Part shown: piece after piece, positions 46,977 to 58,147 of the stretch
Layout of the letters: each line of letters starts with the position of its first letter
How positions within the stretch are numbered: the first letter of the stretch is position 1
Source: Xylogone sp. PMI_703
Taxonomy: Eukaryota > Ascomycota > Leotiomycetes
Reading direction: 5' to 3'
DNA length: 64,000 bases
Assembly: GCA_021399445.1 (NCBI GenBank)
Contig: JAJTUQ010000001.1
Location: 1,116,001-1,180,000 of the forward strand
The notes under the pieces: model-generated
The model's database searches: none
Seen by the model: the letters and a program-made list of their open reading frames with translations, nothing else
What the model was told of the DNA's origin: nothing
Made by a program: the position numbers and the translations under genes

Positions 46977-49204
46977 ATGACTGCGAGATACATCGCTCCA
47001 TCCGTCGAACCCATCACCGATCGTCCAGAAGAGCGAGGCAAGGCGGAGTCGGTTGACAGGAATGAGAGAAGTCGTCGTCGCAACTCCACTGCTAGAGTCC
47101 AACCGCTATCGCCACTCAGGAGGTCGTCGCATGAAGGAACCATGTCGTCGACCAAAGCCAACACCAGCCGGGAGAGGGCACGACGCTTACAGAGGCCGAC
47201 CTCAGTCGACAATAAATACAATGCGACAGCTAGAGGAGGCAGAATTTCTACTATTACAACAACATCTGCTACGACGAGCCCCAGGCTCTCCACCAGCTTA
47301 TCGTCAGGGGAAGTAGCGCCCCGCAGACCCACAGTCAACGCCCCTCGACGATACACATCACACCAAGAAGACGATTCCAGCTCCAGCTCGAGCTCAGATT
47401 CGAGCTCGTCGTCAGAGGACGAAGAAGAAGATGAGGAAGAGGAGGAAGAGCACAAGGAAGACCACCGCGCTGCGGTTCCTACAACAACTACTACTGTTAT
47501 TAAGGAGAAACCTACGTCGCCGTTGCTGCCGTTGGCCAAGACGAGTGCGACTGCGACTCCAACTGTGACTGTGACAGCCAGCAAGACTGATGAGCCAAAC
47601 GGAAACACCACAACCCTTACACAGAAATCGGTTACAAGAGAGTCGATCCTCAAGAGGCAACCCCAGGTCGAAGACGTGCCACAGACACCCATCTCACCGG
47701 CCGTTCCCGATGCCCCAGACGTCTTCTCTTATCTCAATGCCGACAGCGATGATGATGATGATGACAATGAGACAGATCATGATCACGTGGATGACCCGAT
47801 GGCGGAGTCGCAGTGGTTGCCGCCTAAGATAGAAGATACAAACTCGGCCGCGGCGCATGAGCACGATCATGACCATGATCATGAACACGACCACGACCAC
47901 GATCACGACGCTGACCATCGCTCTGAGCACGCTGCGAATTCATCTGTATCAAGCAGCTTCCACAGCGACACCTTCTCTAACCCGCCAGCAGGCAACGAGA
48001 CCGACAGGAGCAGCAGTCCCGAACGGAGCGTGAAAGGGCACGAAGATAACCACTCGTCTCCGGCCGCAGCTCCGAAGGATGGTGTTTCGGCCAAAGTCGC
48101 ATCTCAGATCGCCGCTGCAAACAAGAGACAGCGCAGAATCAGAACTGCGAAACCACAGTACAGGATGCCGGAGATACCACGAGGCCCTCCCCCAATGTTC
48201 GCTGCTCAGCAACAACAACAACCTCTCCACCCACCACCCCCGCCGCCGCCGCCTCAGTCAATGGCACTGAGCCCCAGTTACTATCAACCACCCCGCCATC
48301 CAAGTCCTCCTCATGTCGAACCCGTACCTGTCACTGGCTACGAGTTGTTGGCGTCGCGATTGTCTTCGCACGCAGATAGCGATGGCGAACCGCCAATCAA
48401 GCCTATGTATCGCAAGTTCGAGGCTCTTAACCACCGTGTGCTGCTCCACCTGCAAGACGAGCTCAGCGAACTGGAAGAGCAGCTCCATCAAATTGATATT
48501 GCTGATACCCAATCGCGACGACTTGGCAAGGAACTTATCGTCCCTGCTTCGAGACGGGAGGCTGCTCGGGTTGGAGGAGAACTTCAGTGGCATAAGACTG
48601 ATATCCTCGGTCGCATCGGGTACAAGCTGGCGCAATATAGTAAGACACATTCATCTCAACCACCCCTTATCATTGCTAACAACAGATAAAAGACCAAGCG
48701 CTCTCTTCGTTCAACTCCACCCAAAGCCTTGAGTCTCCCGAGCCGACCGATATCTCCCAATATCGCCAGTATCTCCGCTCTGAACATCCCATCGCAGAGG
48801 TGGAAACGCGATTCCTCGACCCTACAGACGACCTCGTCTCCGTCTCCAGCGAGAAGCTTACTAGCAAGCGCAACCGGGACAGCCATACCGCGTCCACATT
48901 TACGACCAGAGCCTTCAATACACCAACCTCTACTTTCTCCTCCATCGCGAGCGTTCCCGCAGATGGTACACTTTCTATCTTCGCCGCCGCCATCGCAGGA
49001 TCCGTCCTCATTCCTATCCTCACCTTCCCCGTTATCCCCAACGTGCTCGGACGCTTAACTGTTGCCATTCTTGTCTCTTCAGGCATTATCAGTGCACTGT
49101 ACCAGGCCGGTATGGTCGATCGCGGATGCCTCACCATAGACGTGATGTCATGCGGAGCGGTCTACACCGGAGTCATGGTCATTATCGCCGCGGTCATGGC
49201 TTGA
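46977..49204 (+). CDS. DUF6594 membrane protein with long disordered N-terminus
   Basis: Exons 46977-48639 and 48693-49204 (53-nt intron; the acceptor giving the right phase is AAAAG at 48691-48692, not the CAG seven bases earlier) yield 724 aa. The first about 450 residues are disordered: Ser/acidic runs (about 135-165), an alternating His-Asp tract (about 293-317), a Gln/Pro tract (about 405-430). The C-terminal half is DUF6594: G-Y-E-L-L-A-S-R-L, R-K-F-E-A-L-N-H-R-V-L-L-H-L-Q-D-E-L, then after the intron Q-A-L-S-S-F, E-T-R-F-L-D-P and D-D-L-V. Three hydrophobic segments close the protein. The family is common in fungi and has no known role. Confidence 0.88.
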
Positions 49205-49985
49205 TCCTTGGAGACCTTTCTAACACAGACGTCTTAACTCACGTCAACTATGATATTATTAACATGAAAAGAAAAAAAAAATGCTAGTGCGATTACAGGC
49301 AGGTCCTCTCTGCACTTAGCGGAATATGGATCAGCCTTCTTGGTAGCTGATTTGTACGAGATGTTGGAACGATGATAAGTAGTGATGATGTCATGATACC
49401 CCTTTTCACAGTTGTTGTACTCTTAGCCTCGTTTTCCTTTCGGGTTGTGTTGGATTAGGATAAGGGAAATGTACACCCCTTCGAAGGAAACCAAAAATAG
49501 GAAAACGGAAAACGGAAAATCGGGTGGGATCTTCTTATATCTTCGTTCTCTTTGGTGGGACGAGGAAATATGTAGGAACTATTAACCCTTTTGGTAGAGA
49601 TGTATGGCCCGGTGCTTAGTGCTCTCTTTTCCCTTTCTTCTTCCTTCTTTCCTTCTTTTCCTTCTGGCTTTTTGGGAAATGTAAGGTTACTTTTATGTTT
49701 GGGATAGGGTGTGCCTTTCTTCGTAACAGGGATTCGGTTTTATGTATGACTGTTGGTCATGTTTGTGTATGATTCGATGATGAGTTGATTGTGTACACTT
49801 ATGTGAGATATGAAGCACTTCTTCCCCTAAATACGTGTCCATGATCCTTGAAACTTGATGTGTGGTGTTTATCGTATTCAGAAAGATGGTTAATCACTAC
49901 ATGTGTTATCTCATACATACTTCTCTAATTGATCTCGACGATACCACAAGCCTTTGCATAAAGCACCAACTCTGCCGAAGGGTAT

Positions 49986-50310
49986 CTAAATCATCACATG
50001 AGGACCAACTCCACCATCCAGCCTGTGCATAAGCCACATCCACTTGTCCAAAGAACCCAGCTCAAACGAGAGATGCGCAACGCCCAATCCCATGTATGTG
50101 TTTACAAATCCTCCTCCCCGCGGATCCAAATTTCCGCACATCCGGAGAGAAAAGAAGACTAAAATAGAATGAGTCCCAGGAAATCTTACATTCTGCAACG
50201 ATAACTCCAGTAGGAATTAATTGATCGCCAAAATAAAAACGTGCGATCCAAGAATGTCAGGTTCACGTAGATGTTTCCTGCGTCCCTGAGATTAGGGCAC
50301 CACTCTTCTT
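49986..50310 (-). other. Coding-like segment without a start (possible relic or unpredicted exon)
   Basis: Two minus-strand frames read like protein. One runs from about 50310 with N-I-Y-V-N-L-T-F-L-D-R-T-F-Y-F-G-D-Q and P-T-G-V-I-V-A-E-C. The other covers 50160-49986 with C-G-N-L-D-P-R-G-G-G-F-V-N-T-Y-M-G-L-G and ends in V-G-P-H-V-M-I. They could be joined only by an unusually short intron (about 31 nt, GTAAGA...TTTTAG) or a frameshift. No start codon or family was identified. Confidence 0.25.
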
Positions 50311-50963
50311 AATTTTCTTTTTCTTCTTCCTTTTCTGGTCTTTTTTAATTATATTGTAATACTCATGCACTTACCCACTCGTACGTCTCGAAAGAATTCG
50401 GGTTCGATTACAGTAATAAGATGATATACGTTTAGTATTTTTTTGAAGGGATCTGTGCTACTTGACGAATAAATGGATGATGATGGAGTCGGAAGTACAG
50501 TAAGTTGGTGGTTTACCTTTACGGGTTCAGATTAAAGCTTTAAAAGTAAAAAATGCTTAAAACGTTTTAACACGGATAACAATCTCAAGTGCTGGGTTTT
50601 ATCTGAATATTTGGAGGGGCTGGTTACGGTTGGCTTGGGGTTCGAATTTCTTGAGTTGGGTCATACTCATCCTTGATATGTCTCTAATTCTCTTCCCTTG
50701 CTCATATGTTTAGAGTCGCTGGCTCGCCCTACGCTTGGCTGCGAAAGATCAATGGTAGTATTTCGCAAAGTTTTTCGATGCTAGGAGATGATTGTATTGT
50801 TCTGTTATATGACGATATCACATAATTTCAGCATATTTTAATGACGATACTGTGATGCTGATGCAACCACTCCCCCCGATCGTGGATGTTGGCACCAGGT
50901 AAGACGAAGAAAGAGCCTCGACGTTGAAGAACTAGTACTACTATGGCAGAGTGAAGTGAGAGA

Positions 50964-50977
50964 ACCTTGTACAAGGT
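50964..50977. repeat. Perfect 14-bp palindrome
   Basis: ACCTTGTACAAGGT equals its own reverse complement. A GGCCCG-TCG-CGGGCC hairpin-like element lies nearby at 51050-51064. Function unknown; it could bind a dimeric regulator. Confidence 0.5.
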
Positions 50978-51570
50978 CGGGCTCCACTCAACCTCGTCTT
51001 ACAGGTAGTAGTCATGTATCGACCCCACTATCTCGGGAGCACTGACACCGGCCCGTCGCGGGCCATGTTTTTGGCCTGGAGCGGGCCTGACGACCTGGTT
51101 AGAAGAATACTGTAGTGGAAATACAGTACAGCAAAGTAACTACAATAAGTGATCTACTTCAAGATCAAGTTGTTCTCTATGAGCGAGAGATAGGTATACC
51201 ACTGTAATCCTAGCATAGAGTGATTGATATTTTAACTGACTACGCGCTGGCTGCTCTGCGAAATGATTCTTCTGTCATTTTCCTTCCAGCCCTAGGAGTG
51301 GATACAGACTGGTCCGTGCGATTCAGACTAGCTAGCGGATGCAGTACGGTAGGGAAGATGACGCCATCATAGTGCATTAGGCGCACACTAAACTAAAGTG
51401 CCACAACCGTCAATCCTCCCCAGCCATGTACAAGTCTAGCTAAAAATCTAGATATTACAAGTAATTAACCTCAACTTACCTGATCGTGTCCACTACTCGG
51501 TATAGCTAAAGTTTGCACACGTGGGTTTAACAAAGATTTTGATTATACGGAACAAAATTGAAATCATTTC

Positions 51571-51620
51571 TAGTCTCGTCTAGTCTAGTCTAGTCGAGCT
51601 AAACCAAATCAAACCAAATC
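51571..51620. repeat. Short tandem repeats: TAGTC array followed by two perfect 10-mers
   Basis: 51571-51595 is built of TAGTC units, one diverged to TCGTC. 51601-51620 is AAACCAAATC twice. They lie about 60 bp downstream of the stop of the PD-(D/E)XK-like gene. Confidence 0.7.
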
Positions 51621-51679
51621 GATCAGATCAACTGCTCTCCTCGTATCCGCCAACGTCACCCTGATTCCAGTAATCCCAT

Positions 51680-52704
51680 TCAGGGAAAACGCCGGACTCC
51701 ATCTTGAGCTGTCATAACGATTGCTATGATTATGTGGCCCAATTTTTCCATGTGTTCTTTGTTGGTAACAAGCCATGGTCCCACTTCCTGCATTACCATA
51801 AATCTTCTCAAAGAGTCACGCTCAGTTTTAAGTGGCTTTCCGGCCAAATAGTCCTTATATTCAGGCCATATACGAGGGAATACAAGATAGATCCCTTCCC
51901 GATTCTGAGCTATGAGCACGTATTTACTATTCAATAAAATATGATTAGCTTGACCCCCAACTAAGGCTATAAGAATATGATAAAAGAGACTTACAAGTAG
52001 GTGCTGCCTTCCGTTCTGTCATCCACCTTGATCCATCCCACCATTTCAGCGGTCTCCTGCATCCGAACTGATTGACTAATGTCAGATCTTCGATCTCTTT
52101 TGGTTTCCACGATTGCCCGGATATTTCTATTACTCCGCTCTTTCAGATAGCCATCGATGATCGCAGTGTAGTCATCTCCCTGGAAGACGGGCTTAAAAGA
52201 TATCCGTTCCATTGTCCAAACGAAGGATGGGGCAATGCCCAAAGATAAAGCATTCAAAAAGAGGATGAGAGCGCAGTTCACGATCTGCTCGTCAGGTACC
52301 TTGTTGAGCGCTACCTTTCTAACCTGACCAGTGCTCCTTTCTTCGCGGAAGTGTGAAAGGGGGTTGCATTCTTGTTGTTCATTCTTGACCAGAGCGAACA
52401 CACCATCTTCCACAGAAGCTGGACGGTCAAAATTTAAAAGGTACTTGTACCAGGTAAGAGACTCTGTGAGCCATGCCTTTCCCGCTTCAATATTTCCCGT
52501 ATTCATATTGAGCTCTCTTGGTTTGAAATTGAAAGGGGAAATGGCGATAGGCCACACTGTCTGAGTTAAGAGAAACTGGTCATAGGAGGTTTTAGAACCA
52601 GATTCAAACTCTACTTCGGTTGCGTTAATTGTATCCCCCCATATTTCTTGTCGCGCTGTTGCTGTCATCCATTGGCTCGGAGTTCTAGGGAGGGTGTGCT
52701 CCAT
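51680..52704 (-). CDS. PD-(D/E)XK nuclease-like fungal protein
   Basis: Exon 1 is 52704-51995 and exon 2 is 51926-51680 (68-nt intron, donor GTAAGT), giving 318 aa. The core has the restriction-endonuclease-like order: Asp in T-A-I-I-D-G-Y-L, the E-x-K pair in I-R-A-I-V-E-T-K-R, then the R-M-Q-E-T-A-E-M-V-G-W helix with the Gln often seen after the active site. The second exon, Y-V-L-I-A-Q-N-R-E-G-I-Y-L-V-F, resembles the end of lineage-specific fungal proteins with this fold. No signal peptide was seen. Nuclease activity is inferred from the motif spacing only. Neighbours give no hint. Confidence 0.7.
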
Positions 52705-53758
52705 GTTTCAAAATGAGTGCTATCCTTTATAAATAGGCTGATCAACACTTCTGAGTGTATCAAAAAGATAGTTGATTAATGAAGAAGTTTAGAGTCCGAA
52801 GGAAACATCTTTATATATCCGGTCAGTGTTGTTTGATGGAAATTCGCAACCCACTGTACATGGGAACATTGTCACGCAGGTCACAGAAGCGCATATCATC
52901 AACGTGCTAAACTATTTGCTGCAGGAATCCTACTGCATGGATGGATATTTGTCACACTACACTCATACTGAAATTGCGAATTCACCAAGCATTTCAGGAC
53001 ACAATTCACTTTTACAGGGGTTTACCAATGCTTGAGAGTGAAGAGTCAATATCTTAATGCATGAATCCTTTGATTCACAATTTACCAATGCTCCGGTTTG
53101 CCCAGTACATGAATTTGTTTAGTGTAAATCTATCACAGGTCTTAGCCACTGCCGGGATGCGGGAAGTCGGATAGGCGCGCTGTGCACAGGTTAATGCCTC
53201 TTTGCCTAACTTTGAGCTCACCGACACGTCTTGCTGGATGCAGTTGACAGCTCAAAATAGAAGTATTTCCCCCGAGCTTCCTATTTATGCACACAATGGG
53301 CAAACGGCCTGGTATGTAACTGCATAGGAAAGTTTCCCAGCATCCAGGCTGAATTATCGTGACAAGGATCTAACTAATCTAGGAATGATGTATCCCGCCC
53401 ACCGAAATCTGGAAACAGACATATGCTGGTAAAATAAACCAGCTAGGTCTAACTGTAGATAGCCCGGCCAAATACGACTAGATCCCGTCTAGTGCTAACT
53501 ATGTGGTCATCCTTGTCAGTGATTTGCGCGTGGCATGGAAGATGTATCGTTTAGCGTATGCAGCCGCCGTGGCATTAAAGATGCTGCGTCTCCATCATAT
53601 CTCATCTTTCCAAGCTGGCAAACTTTCCACGGTTATTGTAATATTTCAATAGGTATAGCTCTTAAACAGCTTCATCTCCTTCTTCTTGTCTTCATCGCAA
53701 CACAACTTTGCCAACTATTCCTTCTGACTTGAACAACATTATAGCTTACATTAGCATC
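52705..53758. other. Divergent intergenic region
   Basis: Upstream sequences of the PD-(D/E)XK-like gene (minus) and of the pseudogene at 53759 (plus). No supported gene. Confidence 0.45.
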
Positions 53759-55106
53759 ATGTCCTCCAGCGCTGAGCCTGCTCCCCCCCTTTCTCCTCTT
53801 CCTGCTTCTGCTTCCGCTCAACCTGCTCAGGAGAAGAAGCAGGAGCCTCGAATCCATACCGCTCTTCGCAAAATTAGAGATGATGTCCTGCGCTTACCGA
53901 TGCAGGTGTCTAAAAACTCTTGCAAAAAGGTTCGCATTGTTCTAAAAGATATTAGTCTTGACCCATCTGGCAAGCCTTGTGCTGAGTTCCTTTCTTCCAA
54001 CCTTATCAGGGGAGACTTCCAACCATCAGTGACAAGGACGTGGGGTGCGACTACTATGTATATAGGTCTGGCGTTACTTTTGTTGCAAAACCCGGTACCA
54101 TTGAACTCGTTCCCGACACCCTTGATCGTGCCAGGATGTTGGAAGATTATGTCGCAACTTACGTATCGGAGTGCAGAATGGCAATTGAAAATCAAAATGA
54201 GATGCCCCATTGGTATCCTAGAGAGTAGGTCTTGGATCGATTCTGTGTTACACTCACACTGCTCTTGGAAACATGTCTTCTCATACTATTTTATAGGATA
54301 GCGGCGTACAACATAGAAGAACCCCTCTCTGGGCCAGACTTCGAAGTCGTCAGTATTATGGAGGATTATGCTAGAAAAGACCCTCATCTCAGGTGCCGAA
54401 TGATCCATGGTGTTGACGGGGCACAAGGCCCCCCTCTCTGTACTGAATTGTATTCCATAGCAACTATCATGGCTGCGCGCCTGTAATTACCAAAATATGT
54501 AGATCATATTATAGCCCCGGTGAGATTTCCTTGATGAAACGTACTTTTTCAATTTGAGCTAATAATTTTTAGATCTTGATGTTCTCCTTCTTTGGGCCAC
54601 AACACGCACGTATCTTGCACGCCCATTTCGATGATAAGAATGGTAAATTAGTTGTTGCATATTCCAAGGTCTACGATTTCCAAAACAGAAATGTGGATAA
54701 TCTAGAGCTTGTTACCCGATGGGCCATGAGTAGACGCACCGGAGAAACCATGACCAAAGCTGCAAGAAAGCTCCAAAATGAGAAAGAGCGTGAAGCTAAG
54801 TTAGCTCTGCGTACCAAAACAACCACTATCGAAGATAGACATCGGGTAGAAATGGCTAGAGTGAGGCTTCAAGTAGCTCGTTCCCGCGAAAATGAACAAC
54901 AACATATTATTTTTGAGCGAGCAGCATCCGCTGAGATGCATGAAGCTGCAGCAGAAAATGCCACTTCTGAGGACTTAGCGATTACGGAAAGGGAAATAGC
55001 AGCGGAAAGGCGAAAATCTATCGAAAGACATGAGGTAATCCGTACAGAGATTGGCGCTGAAGTGGCCATATATGATGCAGCTCTTAAGGAGCTGGAGAGA
55101 CATTGA
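53759..55106 (+). pseudogene. Disrupted gene for an unidentified fungal protein with C-terminal coiled coil
   Basis: From ATG 53759 (M-S-S-S-A-E-P-A-P-P-L) one frame is protein-like to about 54000. Sequence then continues in another frame (V-G-C-D-Y-Y-V-Y-R-S-G-V-T-F-V-A) to 54224. A normal intron 54225-54296 (GTAGGT...TATAG) follows. The next exon has Y-N-I-E-E-P-L-S-G-P-D-F-E and G-P-P-L-C-T-E-L-Y-S-I-A. It is interrupted in frame by TAA at 54484-54486, then resumes as L-P-K-Y-V-D-H-I-I-A-P to a GTGAGA donor (54520) and TTTTTAG acceptor (54572). The last exon, 54573-55106, begins I-L-M-F-S-F-F-G-P-Q-H-A-R-I-L and ends in an Ala/Glu/Arg-rich coiled coil. Phase is kept across both introns, so the TAA is a true internal stop. 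The first frame change could be an indel or an odd 104-nt intron (53906-54009, GTGTCT...TCAG). Confidence 0.6.
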
Positions 55107-56390
55107 ACTCAGAGACGCAGTGATTAATTGGATCTACTTCCTCTTTGATTTTTATATTTTCTTTGCCTATGGTTTTTCCTTATTTTCCTTTATTTTCTCT
55201 TGGACCAGGAAGGTAGTCAAAATTGGGTTACGATGCTTGGATTCTGTTGGACTAGATTGGAATATTTTCGGAAAATCTTAGGAACATTGAATTTTCTTTT
55301 ACAATGTGGACCGGAAAATAGAATAAATAGAATAAATAGAAAAAAATAGATTTCCTTTTTCCCTTTGAGATCTCACTGATTGTATTGCGATTTCTGCAAC
55401 ACAGTGATGAAGAGACTTCGTGCCATGTGTGGTTGATTCTGAGGAATGTTCGCTTCAAGAAAATGATCCAGCCTCAATCCTGACCTGGACAGCAGCTTCA
55501 ATTCCCACCCTGTGAACAACAGCAATAACACAGGAGTATTCCTTCAGCAATTCCGACATCACCATAGACGAAATGCGAGGCTGGCATCAGGGCGGCATAT
55601 CCACCGGAGAGCGACGCGCTTCTCAAGCAGGCTCTGCTACAATATCCAAAATGCCCTTGTCTCCACAGTCTCAACTCAAAACGTTCCCTAATGTGCATCA
55701 ATTTTACATTGAGGCTGTCCAAAGCGACTCCACGTGTACATACTTCCATTTCCAACATAGAGGTAATCTCGTAATCTCCGCTTTCACCGATGGGAAGCCA
55801 CATCGATCATCAACTGACGACAAGGGCAGGTACCACGTCGGAATGCCACGGCTCCCCTTTCGGCATGCTCCAGGTTTCACGTACGGAGAGATCCGATGCA
55901 GTTAACCTTGCCGCTATCTCGTGATCACGACGTCTGTCAAGTTATGATATTAATGTGGGCAGATTTGTTGATGCAGTCGGAATACAAAACAGTCATTGAC
56001 TTGAAGTACGATACCGACAATCCAACAACCATCGCAAGCGGTAAGGCTCGCAATTTCTGCCACAAGTTTGCTTCCCATTCTGACAAGGTATAGAGAGTCT
56101 GGATTCGTTAGTTGCGTGATTACCGCATGGAGATGCGCCGTCCCTGGTGGCAGTTCTGGATTACGGCAACACGCTGCTTCAGCATTTCAAAGAAGATCTA
56201 GCAACTTGACTGGCTGTCCACAAACATCACTTTTGAGAGGATTTGCGTCTGCCAGCACAATGCATAGCCCTTGCTGGGCTGATGTACGTTCCTTTCACAG
56301 ATTTCCTGCAGGATAATTCATAAACATGATAGACGCCCATATCTGCTGCAGTGAAACAACTAAAGTTGGTAAATTGACATGTGAATAAGA
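55107..56390. other. Region with short uncertain coding-like frames
   Basis: Plus-strand frames at 55573-55905 (Y-F-H-F-Q-H-R-G-N-L-V-I-S-A-F) and 55896-56093 (V-I-D-L-K-Y-D-T-D-N-P) overlap in different phases and read weakly like protein; they may be further relics. An A/T repeat (AATAGAATAAAT units) lies at 55316-55345. No gene is called. Confidence 0.35.
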
Positions 56391-56719
56391 ATGGAATCAC
56401 TTGGACTTCAAGGAAATGCGCTGGTTCTGGTAAGAATAATCTCTCTCTATGGAAACTAGCATACTGCGCTGATTATTGTTAGGCCTTGCTGATCTCACCC
56501 TTCGGGCTTCAGCATGCTCATATTCAGCATGCTCACTTCAACAATATAACTGCACTCCCTGTGCGTTGGGCAAACGGCACTTGCATTGGAGAAGTACCAC
56601 GAGTGAAGCTAGATAATTACATTGGCGCGTTTCAGGAAGCTCGTTATCCGTGGATATGGAGCAATAGCAGGATTTTACTTGTTTCCTACTTTGACCGAAT
56701 GAAACCTGCTTTTCAGTAG
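56391..56719 (+). CDS. Possible small gene or relic resembling part of the 53.8-55.1 kb pseudogene
   Basis: ATG 56391-56429, donor GTAAGA, a 53-nt intron (56430-56482, TTAG acceptor), then 56483-56719 open to TAG give 91 aa (276 nt). The second exon starts A-L-L-I-S-P-F-G-L-Q-H-A-H-I-Q-H-A-H-F-N-N. This aligns with I-L-M-F-S-F-F-G-P-Q-H-A-R-I-L-H-A-H-F-D-D in the last exon of the pseudogene: 10 of 15 positions are identical from F-G onward, with many transitions in the DNA. Similarity fades after that. A 13-bp direct repeat (56508-56520 and 56523-56535, containing GCATGC) lies inside. It may be a decayed copy, not an expressed gene. Confidence 0.35.
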
Positions 56720-57215
56720 GTAGACGTCGTGTACCCATCAGTTATACCGGTCGGCAAGATCCCTTATATGCCAGCGAGAGTTAAGGATATACGCGTGTGC
56801 AGACGCATTTGTCCGAATTACTGTTGACACTCTATCCACGCCATGCGCAGGCAAGATTCCGAGATCGATATCTTCCGACTTTCTGCAGTGCCTAGGTAAT
56901 GGCTACTGGCCTCAGCCCCTACTGTGCGAGCCCTCCCAAAATGCCTCACTGCGGAATGCCGGGTGGAAACCCAATCTGGACTTGCCTGGAATCAGAGTAC
57001 ACAGGACTGTGGCATTCTGGAGAGATTGGAAAGGGGAATAGTGGCAGGTCCAGCTTGACACATACCGACTATTCAGCATTGCAACTCGCCTCATATGACT
57101 CACCGTGACGTTTGTCTCAGCAGCAGAAAGGAGAACTGCATGTGTAGCCAGGATGGAAAATACTGTATCATATTCTAGGAGTGTGATAATTGTGAATTTT
57201 ACCGCCTGCAGCAAT
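56720..57215. other. Convergent intergenic region
   Basis: The 3' flank of the short-chain dehydrogenase gene (minus). The dehydrogenase frame stays open into this region, but splice logic ends the protein at 57216. No gene was seen. Confidence 0.45.
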
Positions 57216-58147
57216 TTACAGTAAAATACCACCCTCTGCAGCGACGAGTTAGCCGTCAAAGTCTGCAAGGAAATACCATCATCTTGCGTCTTACCAATTA
57301 CTACTGAAGTCCCTGTAGCATAATCCGCCCTCGCAAGGTACAGGTACGCCTCTGCGATATCATCAGGAGTAGCGACGAATCCCACTGGCAGTTTTGTGTT
57401 CTCAAACAAGTCTTTCTGCTCTTCACGAGTCTTGCCCATCTTATCCCAAAGTTCGGTTTGCACTAACCCCGGAGTTACAACATTAACTCGGATTCTCTTG
57501 TCAGCTAGATCACCTGCGAGGCCTTTTGTAAGAGTGAATAGGCCACCGTTCAAAGCGCCTCCAGTTGAAGCCCCTTTGCCGGGTTTGAGCCCAGCGGTGC
57601 CCGAAGTTAGAGTGAGTGACCCTCCAGGTTTGATAATATCGTATTTCTTGACGGCTAAATTTTCTGAGTTAGGTATGAAATCGGTGGTTAAATTGCAACT
57701 TTACCTTTGCCGATGACAACTGATCCCCAGAACTTGACGCCAAAAAGATGTTTTGCTTCATCCAGATTCAAGTCCTCAAGGTTACCCCGAATGATGGTAT
57801 CTACGCCGGAGAAAACAAGATGGTCGATAGGTGCCAGGCCCTTCAAAACTTCGACAAAGGCATCTTCTTCTCGAACATTACCTACAACTCCCGAGACGTT
57901 GGGAGAATTTAGTCTCTTGACAGCATCATTAACTCGGTCCTGGTTAGATGATACGACTACTACTTTTGCCCCCGCATCCACGAACGCTTGAGCTGCCCCA
58001 AATCCAATTCTGTATTATTGCTATCAGTCTTCGCCTGCATTGCATTTCAGGCAGGAAAGCTCAGAGATGCATGGATGATAAATACCCAGATGTCCCACCA
58101 ACCACGACAATCTTCTTGTTCACGAGTTTATCAGCAGACTTGACCAT
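57216..58147 (-). CDS. Short-chain dehydrogenase/reductase (SDR), four exons
   Basis: Exons 58147-58086, 58009-57705, 57663-57295 and 57235-57216 (introns of 76, 41 and 59 nt; CTAAC branch sites in the last two) give 251 aa. The start is M-V-K-S-A-D-K-L. The NAD(P)-binding V-V-V-G-G-T-S-G-I-G-F-G is formed across intron 1. N-V-R-E-E-D and a substrate loop with S-G-T-A-G-L-K-P-G-K-G follow. P-G-L-V-Q-T-E-L-W is present, and the end is S-V-V-I-E-G-G-I-L-L, the usual SDR tail, created by the last 20-nt exon. The catalytic Tyr of Y-x-x-x-K is not seen, as in some fungal SDRs with this loop. Substrate unknown. Reading on without the last splice would add an unrelated tail. Confidence 0.85.

Larger units (their letters stand above)
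49205..51679. other. 2.5-kb convergent intergenic region
   Basis: The left part is the T-rich 3' flank of the DUF6594 gene. It contains the uncertain coding-like segment at 49986-50310, a 14-bp palindrome at 50964-50977 and short tandem repeats at 51571-51620 (listed separately). Nothing else was recognised. Confidence 0.5.
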
